Shown here one piece after another: positions 9,488-17,038 of a stretch of 64,000 nt of DNA. Position numbers and translations under genes: made by a program. Each line of letters opens with the position of its first letter. The stretch's first letter is position 1. Location: assembly GCF_000597865.1 (NCBI RefSeq), contig NZ_CP007452.1:1805183-1869182 (forward strand). The letters run 5' to 3'. Below the pieces are notes generated by a model. That model searched no databases. It worked only from the letters and a program-made list of their open reading frames with translations, and was not told the DNA's origin. The stretch comes from Peptoclostridium acidaminophilum DSM 3953. Lineage in GTDB: Bacteria > Bacillota > Clostridia > Peptostreptococcales > Peptostreptococcaceae.

Positions 9488-10174
9488 TTAATATTTGCTT
9501 TTCTTTGCCTTTGTCTGCTCCACTATGAACTCCTGCTGCAGCTTTATGTGCTTCATAGCCTTGTGCATGGCAAGCTCGCCGTCCCTTTTTTCTATAGCCT
9601 CTATTATGTCCTCATGCTCTTTTATTAGATTTTCGGACTTATGGTACTCGACTATATACATCCTTCTGAACCTGTATATCTGCTCTCTGAGCGAATTGTT
9701 CATCTGCATTAGCTTCTTGTTTGTTGTGGCCTTGAAAATAACCTCGTGGAAGGCTATGTCGGACTCGACCATCTTTTCCGGATTGTTCTCCTCGTAAGCC
9801 TTCTTGAATATTTCAAGTATCCTCTTGAGCTCTCCAAGGTCTTCCTTCATCATCCTCTGGGCTGCAAGCATTGATGCGAATCCTTCAAGACCTGTTCTTA
9901 TCTCGAGCACCTCTTCGACGTCCTTTACAGACACATCCGCCACGTATGCGCCCTTCCTTGGTATCATTTCCACAAGCCCTTCAAGCTCAAGCTTTCTTAT
10001 TGCCTCTCTCACAGGGGTCCTGCTGACACCAAGCTCGTCTGCAAGCTGGACCTCCATGAGCCTTGTTGAGGGCTCAAGCTTTCCAATAAGTATTGCCTCT
10101 CTCAAATGTTCGAAAACTATGTCCCTAAGCGGCTTGTAGTTTTCAAGCTTAAGATTGCCTATTTTACCCTTCAT
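9488..10174 (-). CDS. GntR-family regulator, FadR/FCD subfamily
   Basis: A 228-residue transcription factor. Residues about 10-75 form a winged helix-turn-helix (LADELGVSRTPVREAIRKLE), followed by the helical FCD ligand-binding domain with metal-site features (DIAFHEVIF, EHEDIIEAIE). FCD regulators usually sense small carboxylic acids. Its ATG at 10174 lies inside the last codons of ispE, so the two are translationally coupled. That arrangement is seen in other Clostridia, but no acid-metabolism target sits next to it. The target is unknown. Confidence 0.88.
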   Translation of the reverse strand: MKGKIGNLKLENYKPLRDIVFEHLREAILIGKLEPSTRLMEVQLADELGVSRTPVREAIRKLELEGLVEMIPRKGAYVADVSVKDVEEVLEIRTGLEGFASMLAAQRMMKEDLGELKRILEIFKKAYEENNPEKMVESDIAFHEVIFKATTNKKLMQMNNSLREQIYRFRRMYIVEYHKSENLIKEHEDIIEAIEKRDGELAMHKAMKHIKLQQEFIVEQTKAKKSKY

Positions 10175-11042
10175 TGAATTCAACACCCCTGTTTTCAGTT
10201 TTTACCAAATAAGTCTGTTCCCACATTTGCTTCAACCTTGATTCAGCCTTATGGGCATCCTCGAAATTTTTAAATATTCCAAAAACTGTCGGGCCACTGC
10301 CCGTCATAATACTTCCAAGCGCCCTTTGATGCATCATTTTGTCCTTTATATGGGATATTACCGAGTATCGGCTCTGCGTGACGCTTTCAAGCACATTCGC
10401 CATCCCGCCCGCAAGCGCCTTGATATCGCCTTTTTCAATATATCCTAAAAGCCTTTCAGTATCAGGCCTTGTTCCCATGTTGTCAAGTTTGAGGCTTTTA
10501 TACACTTCCGCTGTCGAAACCGAAAAATTAGGCTTGCAAACTACTATCCAAACATCCTTGACGTCTTTTATCGTCGTGAGCTTGTCACCTATTCCCTGAG
10601 CAAGGACGGTGCCCCCCTCTATGCAAAAGGGAACGTCGGCTCCCAGCTTAAGGCCCAGCTGCTTTAGCTCCTCAGTAGTAAGCCCCAGATTCCAAAGCTT
10701 GTTTAGACCCACAAGCACACCAGCCGCGTTGCAGCTTCCGCCCGCCATGCCTGCACCCACCGGAATCCGCTTTTCTATATCGATTTTGATGCCCTTTTCA
10801 ACTCCGAACATATCCTTCAAAAGTGCAGCCGCCTTGTAAGCAATGTTTCTAGCATCACTCGGTACAATACTGCTGCTGCACGTTAGCGTTATTCCCTTGC
10901 CGGGAGCATCGCCGAGCGTTATAAGATCATAAAGATCTATAGTTTGCATTATCATCTCAACAAGATGATATCCATCATCTCTTTTCCCTACAACATCTAT
11001 AGAAAAATTAACCTTAGCCCTTGTTTTCAGCTTGATTTCCAT
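10164..11042 (-). CDS. ispE: 4-diphosphocytidyl-2-C-methyl-D-erythritol kinase
   Basis: GHMP kinase of the non-mevalonate isoprenoid pathway. It is 292 residues. The ATP loop PVGAGMAGGSCNAAG is clear, as are N-terminal KTRAKVNFSIDVVGKRDDGYH, GADVPFCIEGG and the C-terminal GSIMTGSGPTVFGIF. The gene lies downstream of veg, as in Bacillus subtilis where veg and ispE are also neighbours, and overlaps the regulator gene that follows by 11 bases. A gap of about 200 AT-rich bases and a terminator separate it from veg, so it probably has its own promoter. Confidence 0.95.
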   Translation of the reverse strand: MEIKLKTRAKVNFSIDVVGKRDDGYHLVEMIMQTIDLYDLITLGDAPGKGITLTCSSSIVPSDARNIAYKAAALLKDMFGVEKGIKIDIEKRIPVGAGMAGGSCNAAGVLVGLNKLWNLGLTTEELKQLGLKLGADVPFCIEGGTVLAQGIGDKLTTIKDVKDVWIVVCKPNFSVSTAEVYKSLKLDNMGTRPDTERLLGYIEKGDIKALAGGMANVLESVTQSRYSVISHIKDKMMHQRALGSIMTGSGPTVFGIFKNFEDAHKAESRLKQMWEQTYLVKTENRGVEFNEG

Positions 11043-11183
11043 AATATCTCCTCCGAAAATTTCAGGCGGCTTTGCAGCTAAAATACTGGCAGCCCGAAAC
11101 TACAGCGCATATTATTATATACTGTATATATTATACTATAAAATACAAAAAAAATACAAAGGCATTTGTATCTATTGCGAAAA

Positions 11184-11223
11184 TAAAAAAGCCGCCTTTA
11201 TTTATCTAATAAAGACAGCCCTT
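11184..11223 (-). terminator. Terminator after veg
   Basis: Twelve-base arms GCTGTCTTTATT and AATAAAGGCGGC pair fully if two G-U pairs are allowed, and a T6 run follows on the minus strand. Confidence 0.85.
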
Positions 11224-11244
11224 CTTAAATCAATTTTTATTTTA

Positions 11245-11526
11245 TTAATTCGGCATTCCTGAAATTATCTGCCTCTTACCTTCTATCGGCTTTACTTCCA
11301 GTCTGACTGTAGATGTCAGCACATCGGAATAACTGTAGGAAACTCTTGTAGTATTATTATATTCATCGTCGATTTTTACAACAAATATGCTAGGGTAGGT
11401 GTTTTCGATTATTCCCTCTTTTACTACTATCTTCTTCCTGCCCTTGTTAGCCCTTAGGACTATTTTTTTTCCGAGGTGCTTTTCAATGTTTTTTCTGATC
11501 GCGTCCAACGTATTTTTATTGGCCAA
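11245..11526 (-). CDS. veg: Veg protein
   Basis: A 93-residue basic protein matching the Veg family of Gram-positive bacteria, with the typical core GKKIVLRANKGRKK and the tail VRLEVKPIEGKRQI. In B. subtilis veg is one of the most strongly transcribed vegetative genes and affects biofilm regulation and spore outgrowth; the molecular action is not settled. Here it has a near-consensus promoter at 11592-11620, two copies of a dyad between promoter and gene, and its own terminator. The C-terminal tail (IISGMPN) is slightly longer than I would expect from the Bacillus protein. Confidence 0.92.
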   Translation of the reverse strand: MANKNTLDAIRKNIEKHLGKKIVLRANKGRKKIVVKEGIIENTYPSIFVVKIDDEYNNTTRVSYSYSDVLTSTVRLEVKPIEGKRQIISGMPN

Positions 11527-11549
11527 AAAAAATCACCCGCCTCTTTTTT

Positions 11550-11597
11550 TATGTTTACATAATAGTATGTTTCTTTTTTCGCTATGTTTACATAATA
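11550..11597. repeat. Two copies of a 15-base dyad-containing repeat in the veg leader
   Basis: The 15-mer TATGTTTACATAATA occurs at 11550-11564 and again at 11583-11597, a spacing of exactly 33 bases (about three helical turns). Each copy contains a TATGT-TT-ACATA dyad. The rest of the gap up to 11858 is AT-rich and I see no gene in it. Confidence 0.8.
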
Positions 11598-11620
11598 ACA
11601 TATTTCAAGACGGATGTCAA
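11592..11620 (-). promoter_or_regulatory. Strong sigma-A-type promoter of veg
   Basis: On the minus strand TTGACA (11620-11615), a 17-base spacer and TATTAT (11597-11592). The -10 box runs straight into a TATGTAAACATA dyad, so a protein bound there would cover the transcription start. Confidence 0.85.
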
Positions 11621-11858
11621 ACAGTTAACTTTATATTTTACATATATTTAATTTGGGTGTCAATACATTTTTTCAAATAAATTCCCTACTATTTTCAACA
11701 ACTTCAGAGTTTTTTATCATTTTCAAGATACAAAAAAACATCGCGATTACCAAAAAAATATATTGATTTTTTTAATATTCCCTCATGGTTATATGAAATA
11801 CTTTTTGTACGCCGCCCCAGGCATACGTTTTCCCGCAAATACGAATTATATGTCGGTT

Positions 11859-12503
11859 TTAGAATTTAAAATTCTCCATATCAAATCTTATTGTTTCGCC
11901 TTCGCCCAACTCTGTTCTTCCAATAATGACCTGGAGAGTTCTGGCTATCATTATAGATGCCGCAAATGAAGCTGTAAAATATGTCATGCTTCCCTTTTCA
12001 AGAAGCTCCCTGGCATAAGCTGCATATTCCCTTTCAAACAGTTCTCCCTTTGGCGGGCATATGCATACAGCACCTTTCCACCCCCCTATACTTGCGCTGA
12101 CAAGCGGAGTGCTGGTCTCATTCGAGAGTTCCCTGAGAAACAACTTGGTATCCATGTTGCTGCTGCAATCGAATATGAAGTCTACACCTTCTATTTTCAC
12201 GCTCCTTATGTCGTCGTTTATCCCGCTAAAGAGTACATCAGAATTGATCTCCTTCACCCGCTCCCTTGCAACGTATACCTTTTCCTTGCCAATGTTCTTT
12301 TCGGTTGAAAAAGGCTGCCTGTTGAGGTTTGATATCACAAAAGCCTCGTTGTCTACCGCCATCATCCTGCCTACCCCGAGTCTTGCAAACCCCTCTATTA
12401 CAAATCCGCCTACAGAGCCGCACCCTGCCACCAGTATCTTCTTGTTTCTTATCAGTTCATGCTCCTGCATGCTTATTGCACCTATGTCCTTAGTATACCT
12501 CAT
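11859..12503 (-). CDS. ThiF/MoeB/HesA-family adenylating enzyme
   Basis: A 214-residue member of the E1-like family that adenylates the C-terminus of small sulfur-carrier proteins or similar substrates. The nucleotide loop AGCGSVGGFVIEGF, the VDNEAFVISNLNRQPF segment with the catalytic Arg/Gln, and DCSSNMDTKLFL are present. The paired CxxC zinc motifs of MoeB/ThiF are not visible, which points to the shorter zinc-free branch. No thiS, moaD or JAMM gene is nearby, so the partner is unknown. The start at 12503 is set by GAGGAGGTG seven bases upstream; the frame is open to 12548. Confidence 0.85.
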   Translation of the reverse strand: MRYTKDIGAISMQEHELIRNKKILVAGCGSVGGFVIEGFARLGVGRMMAVDNEAFVISNLNRQPFSTEKNIGKEKVYVARERVKEINSDVLFSGINDDIRSVKIEGVDFIFDCSSNMDTKLFLRELSNETSTPLVSASIGGWKGAVCICPPKGELFEREYAAYARELLEKGSMTYFTASFAASIMIARTLQVIIGRTELGEGETIRFDMENFKF

Positions 12504-12569
12504 AAGATACACCTCCTCATTTAATTGATTAATACCCCGTTTAGGCACTTTTCAACGCTCTATGCAACA

Positions 12570-12630
12570 AAAGCGGGAATCCAAACTTTACGCTTGCAAG
12601 GCTTGCAATAAAAGTTTGGATTCCCGCTTT
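12570..12630. repeat. Perfect 20-base inverted repeat, possible terminator
   Basis: Arms at 12570-12589 and 12611-12630 are exact reverse complements over 20 bases; the loop itself contains a second dyad, TTGCAA-GGC-TTGCAA-like. It lies between the UPF0489 gene and the ThiF-like gene, 14 bases past the UPF0489 stop, where a minus-strand terminator would be expected, but the T-tract on that side is short (CTTTTGTTG). Confidence 0.8.
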
Positions 12631-12644
12631 ATATTCTATAATGG

Positions 12645-13346
12645 TCATTCAATTATCCGTTTAATAAGCTCTATGGCCCTGGACTGGTCTATGAAGTAAG
12701 GACTTGTAGCTACCGTAACAACACTAGCTGCGGCGTAGAGCTCTTTTATCTTTTCAAACCTGAGATCAAAATCAATGTAGTCCATATCATCCGAAAAGAT
12801 ATCCATATCTATGTCGAGTACTATGTCGCCCTCTATGCGCTCCTTGAAAGCTCTGCTGCTGTCTATTATAAGTACATCCCTGAAAAGCCCCAGCCTCAAG
12901 GCAGGTTTTATGAAATTGCCCACATTGAGCTCAAAGTTCGTATATTCGAATACCTCCGCTTCGTTCTCAACAGAATCTATATATGCCGCCGGCTCCCTCA
13001 TGTCCTTGTGCTGATCGACATGCACAAGGAGCGATCCCTTTTCAAAGCGACCTTCACTCAGGGCCCTGCTCCAGAAATAAAAGGCGTGGTTGTGGTTGTC
13101 GAATATATACACCTTCTTGCCGCTGACTTCGAGCTCCAGGAAACTCCTCAGGCCATGGCAGCACTGCTCCTGGCCTTCACACACCTCGCAAAATGCAATT
13201 TCAGCCGAAACCTGGAGGCTGCTCAGGCTTTCTGGTCCCGCCTTTACGAGAGGCGCCACATATATGCGCTTTTGAGTTCGCTCAGCGTATGAAAATGCGT
13301 TGTTGCCCGCGGGCTTTTCTATATAAAATCCGTTATAGCGTTCCAT
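12645..13346 (-). CDS. UPF0489 / ureohydrolase-like protein
   Basis: A 233-residue protein with two arginase-like metal motifs: HVDQHKDM at about 109-116 and LDIDMDIFSDDMD near 177-189, separated as in UPF0489. Members of this group include peptidyl-arginine hydrolases that make ornithine in ribosomal peptides (family knowledge), but no peptide-modification gene lies here and the substrate is unknown. An insertion with CEVCEGQEQCC near residues 53-63 is unusual and could bind metal. The start overlaps the end of the pseudouridine synthase gene by 14 bases, so the two are coupled. Confidence 0.75.
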   Translation of the reverse strand: MERYNGFYIEKPAGNNAFSYAERTQKRIYVAPLVKAGPESLSSLQVSAEIAFCEVCEGQEQCCHGLRSFLELEVSGKKVYIFDNHNHAFYFWSRALSEGRFEKGSLLVHVDQHKDMREPAAYIDSVENEAEVFEYTNFELNVGNFIKPALRLGLFRDVLIIDSSRAFKERIEGDIVLDIDMDIFSDDMDYIDFDLRFEKIKELYAAASVVTVATSPYFIDQSRAIELIKRIIE

Positions 13347-14040
13347 GATTATTCACCTTAACCGATTCAATGTCAAACATGCTCCAGGGGTATTCTTTAG
13401 GCGGATATGCGAAAAAATCCATCCTCTCCTTAAGCGTAGGATGCATGAAGCTTATATGATACGACCAGAGCGCTATCTGCTCACCCGCTGTATTCACACG
13501 AGCTCCGTACCTTTGGTCGCCATAGAGCGGGCAACCTCTGCTTGCAAACTGCACCCTTATCTGATGAGGCCTTCCCGTTTCGAGCTCTATTCGCACAAGG
13601 CAAAGTCCGTCAGCTTCGCCCTCGACACCGTACGAGAGCAGCGCCTTCTTGGCGCCTTCTTCACCTTCTTTTACAACACTGACCTGGTTTTTCTTGCTGT
13701 CCTTTACAAGATAGTCCTCGAGCCTTGCGTTCCTTTTTTCCGGGCAGCCGCGCAGCACTGCCAGATATCCCTTTTTGAGACTCCTGCTTCTAATCTCTTC
13801 AGAGAGCCTGGAGGCAGCCTTAGATGTCCTTGCAAACACCATGACTCCGCCCACGGGCCTGTCAAGCCTGTGTACAAGACCTATATACACATTCCCGGGT
13901 TTGCTATACTTTTCCTTTACGTATTCTTTGCAGAGCGTCAGCATGTCAGCATCGCCCGTGCTGTCCTCCTGCGAGAGCACATTTGGAGGTTTTACGACAA
14001 CAAGTATGTGGTTGTCCTCATAGAGTACATCAAGCTTCAT
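13333..14040 (-). CDS. RluA-family pseudouridine synthase
   Basis: A 235-residue enzyme that isomerises uridine to pseudouridine in rRNA or tRNA. The catalytic motif HRLDRPVGGVMVFAR holds the nucleophilic Asp, followed by the conserved KGYLAVLRG and GRPHQIRVQFASRGCPLYGD. It has no S4 domain, which separates it from RluD-type members. The ATG at 14040 overlaps the stop of the upstream methyltransferase in a TAATG arrangement, so two RNA-modification genes are translationally coupled. The target site cannot be read from sequence. Confidence 0.92.
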   Translation of the reverse strand: MKLDVLYEDNHILVVVKPPNVLSQEDSTGDADMLTLCKEYVKEKYSKPGNVYIGLVHRLDRPVGGVMVFARTSKAASRLSEEIRSRSLKKGYLAVLRGCPEKRNARLEDYLVKDSKKNQVSVVKEGEEGAKKALLSYGVEGEADGLCLVRIELETGRPHQIRVQFASRGCPLYGDQRYGARVNTAGEQIALWSYHISFMHPTLKERMDFFAYPPKEYPWSMFDIESVKVNNHGTL

Positions 14041-14912
14041 TACTCTTCTTCCCATCTTCCGAATATTCCGCAAGGGAGTATGAGGTCGTTTCTTGAAGCC
14101 GGTATTCCTACCTCTCCCGAGTATATCCTGCCTGCGTATTTTTGCCCCATCGAGAGCTTAAGTATGTTTTCAACTACGTATGGCGAAAATCCTGATGTGT
14201 ACGAATTGATCAGGAAGAAAAGCGGCCTGTCGGAAAGCAATTGCATGCAAAGCTCCACAAGAGGGAACAGCTCATCTTCTATCTTCCATATCTCGCCCTT
14301 TGGACCCCTTCCGTAAGAAGGAGGATCCATTATTATAGCATCATACTTGCTTCCTCGTCTTATCTCCCTTTTTACAAACTTTATTACATCGTCCACAATA
14401 TACCTGACTTTTCTTTCCGCAAGCCCCGAAAGCTCTATGTTCTCCTTGGCCCATGCTATCATGCCCTTAGCCGCATCTACATGGACTACCTCCTGCGCTC
14501 CCGCATATGCGCTTGCAACAGTCGCCCCGCCTGTATACGCAAACAGATTGAGCACCTTTATCGGCCTTCCAGCCGACGATATCTTGTCTATTATCCAGTC
14601 CCAGTTTGAAGACTGCTCCGGGAAAAGGCCTGTATGCTTGAAGCCCGTAGGCTTTATATGGAACGAAAGTCCCTTGTAGTTTACTGTCCATCGCTCGGGA
14701 GTCCTCTTGTAGAACTCCCAATTCCCGCCCCCCTTGCTGCTTCTGTGGTAGTGTCCATGAGGTTTCTTCCACATGTCCCACTCCTGCACAAGAGGCCATA
14801 TAGCCTGCGGATCCGGCCTTCTGAGTATATACTCGCCCCATCTTTCGAGCTTTTCTCCCCCGCCTGAATCTATAAGTTCATATTCATTCCATTCATCAGC
14901 TAAAAGCAGCAT
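14040..14912 (-). CDS. Class I SAM methyltransferase, RlmI/RlmK-like
   Basis: A 290-residue Rossmann-fold methyltransferase. The SAM site is LNLFAYTGGATVASAYAGA with the acidic VDAAKGMIAWAKEN after it, and the catalytic region is IIMDPPSYGRGPKGE. This pattern matches rRNA large-subunit m5C methyltransferases (RlmI/YccW group) but lacks their N-terminal PUA domain. A GGAGG lies eight bases upstream of the ATG. It is the first gene of a minus-strand set that continues with the pseudouridine synthase and UPF0489 genes. Confidence 0.87.
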   Translation of the reverse strand: MLLLADEWNEYELIDSGGGEKLERWGEYILRRPDPQAIWPLVQEWDMWKKPHGHYHRSSKGGGNWEFYKRTPERWTVNYKGLSFHIKPTGFKHTGLFPEQSSNWDWIIDKISSAGRPIKVLNLFAYTGGATVASAYAGAQEVVHVDAAKGMIAWAKENIELSGLAERKVRYIVDDVIKFVKREIRRGSKYDAIIMDPPSYGRGPKGEIWKIEDELFPLVELCMQLLSDRPLFFLINSYTSGFSPYVVENILKLSMGQKYAGRIYSGEVGIPASRNDLILPCGIFGRWEEE

Positions 14913-14973
14913 TCAAAATACCTCCATTTATGATAAGACTAACTATTTATTATACCTCAAGAGTATTAATAAA

Positions 14974-15001
14974 AAAAGAGCAGGAATTTATACTCCTGCT
15001 C
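14974..15001 (-). terminator. Terminator after the flavoprotein gene
   Basis: Eight-base arms GAGCAGGA and TCCTGCTC around an eight-base loop, followed by T7 on the minus strand. Confidence 0.9.
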
Positions 15002-15034
15002 CTCCAATGTTATCACAAAATGCAACCTAAGCTC

Positions 15035-16207
15035 CTATTTCTTTTTGAAGTTCGAAATGTCGGCCTCCTGGCTGACCGCCTCCATAAGCTTGGGGTATGC
15101 TCCTGCATCGCCTATTATTATGCCTCCCACAAGCTTGCCATCCTTGAATATGAGCTTTTTGAACTTTTCTCCCGAAGCATCCTGTGTCACAATCTTTTCC
15201 GTTCCCTCTTCCAGCAGGGTCTGCCCTATGCAGTTGACACTAGTTCCAAATGAATTCGTAACAATCGAGGTCACACCGTCGTGGAACTCTGCCTGTCTTC
15301 CGATCGCGTTCATAGCCGCAATCTTGCCCATTTGCATGGCATGCATCCAGTTGCCAAAGCCCCTTCCTTCAAGCTCAACCACATCACCACACGCAAAAAC
15401 ACCTTCTGCGCTTGTCCTCATCATTCTATCTACCACTATTCCCTTGTTGCACTCTATGCCTGCCTCCCTGGCTATGGCAAGATTTGGCCTTATCCCCACG
15501 GAAAACAATACTATGTCTGCTTCCATAGTCATTCCGCTTTCGAACTCCACAGACTCAACTCTGTCAGTCCCCGAAATTTTTACAACCCTGTCCTGAAGGA
15601 CCACATCCACTCCTTTTTGCCTTACCACACCTTCCAGAAACTTGCCGCTTTCAAGGCACAGTTGGTTTGAAAGGAGTCTGTCGGATGTGTTGCTTATTGT
15701 TACATCAAGCCCCGTCTGCTTCATGCCCCACGCCGCCTCTATCCCCAGAAGTCCGCCGCCTATTACAACAGCTTTTTGGCAGTCGCCCATCCACTCCTTT
15801 ATCTTGTATGCGTCATCGAGTGTCTTGAGAGTAAATACGCCCTTTAGCTCCGCGCCCTCTGTGGGCGGCAGGAAGCTGCTGCCTCCGTGGGAGAGTATAA
15901 GCCTGTCATATTCTACAGTCTCTCCTGTATCCGTAGTTATAGACTTCAAAGCCGTATCAATGCTCATAACCTTTGTATTCAGCATGAGTCTTATCCCACT
16001 CTGCTTGTACCAGGCTTCCTCCTTCAAAAAAAAGTTTCTTCCAAGTTCTCTCTCTCCAAGGAAATGTGATAGCCTTGGCCTGAAATATGATACATATTTT
16101 TCTTCGGCTATAAGCGTTATTTCGCACTCCTCTCCATGATTTGCAAGCGTTTCTGCCGCATAATACCCCGCTGCTCCATTCCCCACGATGACAACTCTAT
16201 TTTTCAA
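15035..16207 (-). CDS. NADH:rubredoxin oxidoreductase-like flavoprotein
   Basis: About 390 residues with two Rossmann folds: FAD motif VIVGNGAAGYYAAE at the N-terminus and NAD motif VIGGGLLGIEAAWG in the middle, then FACGDVVE, which closes the FAD site. Overall pattern, including YVSYFRPRLSHFL, resembles clostridial NADH:rubredoxin oxidoreductase, which passes electrons to rubredoxin and flavodiiron proteins to remove oxygen and peroxide. It is divergent from a ferritin gene, which supports a role in oxygen or iron stress. The start is set at the TTG at 16207, five bases after GGGGGTGA; an ATG at 16222 lacks a binding site. Other small-molecule reductases of this fold cannot be excluded. Confidence 0.82.
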   Translation of the reverse strand: MKNRVVIVGNGAAGYYAAETLANHGEECEITLIAEEKYVSYFRPRLSHFLGERELGRNFFLKEEAWYKQSGIRLMLNTKVMSIDTALKSITTDTGETVEYDRLILSHGGSSFLPPTEGAELKGVFTLKTLDDAYKIKEWMGDCQKAVVIGGGLLGIEAAWGMKQTGLDVTISNTSDRLLSNQLCLESGKFLEGVVRQKGVDVVLQDRVVKISGTDRVESVEFESGMTMEADIVLFSVGIRPNLAIAREAGIECNKGIVVDRMMRTSAEGVFACGDVVELEGRGFGNWMHAMQMGKIAAMNAIGRQAEFHDGVTSIVTNSFGTSVNCIGQTLLEEGTEKIVTQDASGEKFKKLIFKDGKLVGGIIIGDAGAYPKLMEAVSQEADISNFKKK

Positions 16208-16259
16208 ACAGCTCACCCCCATATTTGTCTGCTCTATGTGCGATTTTCATAATATTTTT

Positions 16260-16327
16260 ATACCCTATGGAATTATTTGCAAACCACTCTTTAGCGTGTT
16301 TATACGTACTCTCATGGGGTATATAAT
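16260..16327. promoter_or_regulatory. Divergent promoter region with paired inverted half-sites
   Basis: On the plus strand TTTATA (16299-16304), 17 bases, TATAAT (16322-16327) forms the ferritin promoter. ATACCCTATG (16260-16269) and CATGGGGTAT (16313-16322) are inverted copies matching at 9 of 10 positions. The right copy touches the ferritin -10 box; the left one abuts a TATAAA-like box on the minus strand facing the flavoprotein gene. Confidence 0.6.
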
Positions 16328-16337
16328 ATCTTGTAAT

Positions 16338-16406
16338 GCAACAGCCTCAAAACTGACTGTTGCTGCAATGCAAATCCATGACATGCAGCCAAACGCTGAT
16401 TGTCAA
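16338..16406 (+). promoter_or_regulatory. Ferritin leader with two hairpins
   Basis: GCAACAG (16338-16344) pairs with CTGTTGC (16357-16363). A second stem around 16379-16405 pairs TGACA and CAGC with GCTG and TGTCA. Both lie in the roughly 110-base leader before ferritin. No known riboswitch is recognised. Confidence 0.4.
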
Positions 16407-16444
16407 TGCAAATACTAATACTACACTTTGGGAGGTTATGAAAA

Positions 16445-16960
16445 ATGGCAAGCGAAAAGATGCTTCAAGCTTTGAACGAACAAATCCAAAAGGAATTCAG
16501 CTCTTCATATATCTACATGGCAATGGAGGCCTGGTTTGCTGAAAACAACCTCGACGGATTTTCAAACTATTTTAGAATTCAGGCCCTTGAGGAAAAGGAC
16601 CACGCCTACAAGATATTTGACTATGTAAACAGGCTAGGCGGCAAAGTGACACTGGAAGAGATACCAAAACCAAAGTCGGACTACGCAGACGTGGCTGAAG
16701 TTGTGGCTGCTGCTCTTGAACACGAAAAATTCATAACAGCCTCTATAAACAAGCTTATGGATCAGGCTGTCAAAGAAAAAGACCATGCCACAATATCATT
16801 CTTGAACTGGTTCATAGACGAGCAGATGGAAGAAGAAGAAAATGCCCTGAAGGTTCTCAACTACGTCAATATGCTTGGCGGAGACAGCAGGGGACTTTTC
16901 ATGATCGACATGGAGCTTGGAAAAAGAAAATACACTCCTCCGGCAGCTTCTGCAAAATAA
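16445..16960 (+). CDS. ftnA: Ferritin
   Basis: A 171-residue iron-storage protein of the non-haem bacterial ferritin type. The four-helix pattern and ferroxidase ligands are present: Glu in SSSYIYMAMEAWF, the EEKDHAYKIFDYV helix, HEKFITASINKL and the E in NWFIDEQMEEEENA. The protein oxidises and stores iron, also limiting hydroxyl-radical damage. It is one of the few plus-strand genes and is divergent from the rubredoxin-reductase-like gene. A GGGAGG lies upstream of the ATG. A terminator follows immediately, so it is monocistronic. Confidence 0.95.
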   Translation: MASEKMLQALNEQIQKEFSSSYIYMAMEAWFAENNLDGFSNYFRIQALEEKDHAYKIFDYVNRLGGKVTLEEIPKPKSDYADVAEVVAAALEHEKFITASINKLMDQAVKEKDHATISFLNWFIDEQMEEEENALKVLNYVNMLGGDSRGLFMIDMELGKRKYTPPAASAK

Positions 16961-16991
16961 TCAGAGTGTTTTAGAATATTTCAATGCAATT

Positions 16992-17019
16992 TAAAGGCAC
17001 CCCCTGGGTGCCTTTTTTG
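16992..17019 (+). terminator. Terminator after ferritin
   Basis: AAAGGCACCC and GGGTGCCTTT arms with a T-rich tail on the plus strand, 32 bases past the stop. Confidence 0.92.
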
Positions 17020-17038
17020 TTTTGCCTTTTCACTTTTC

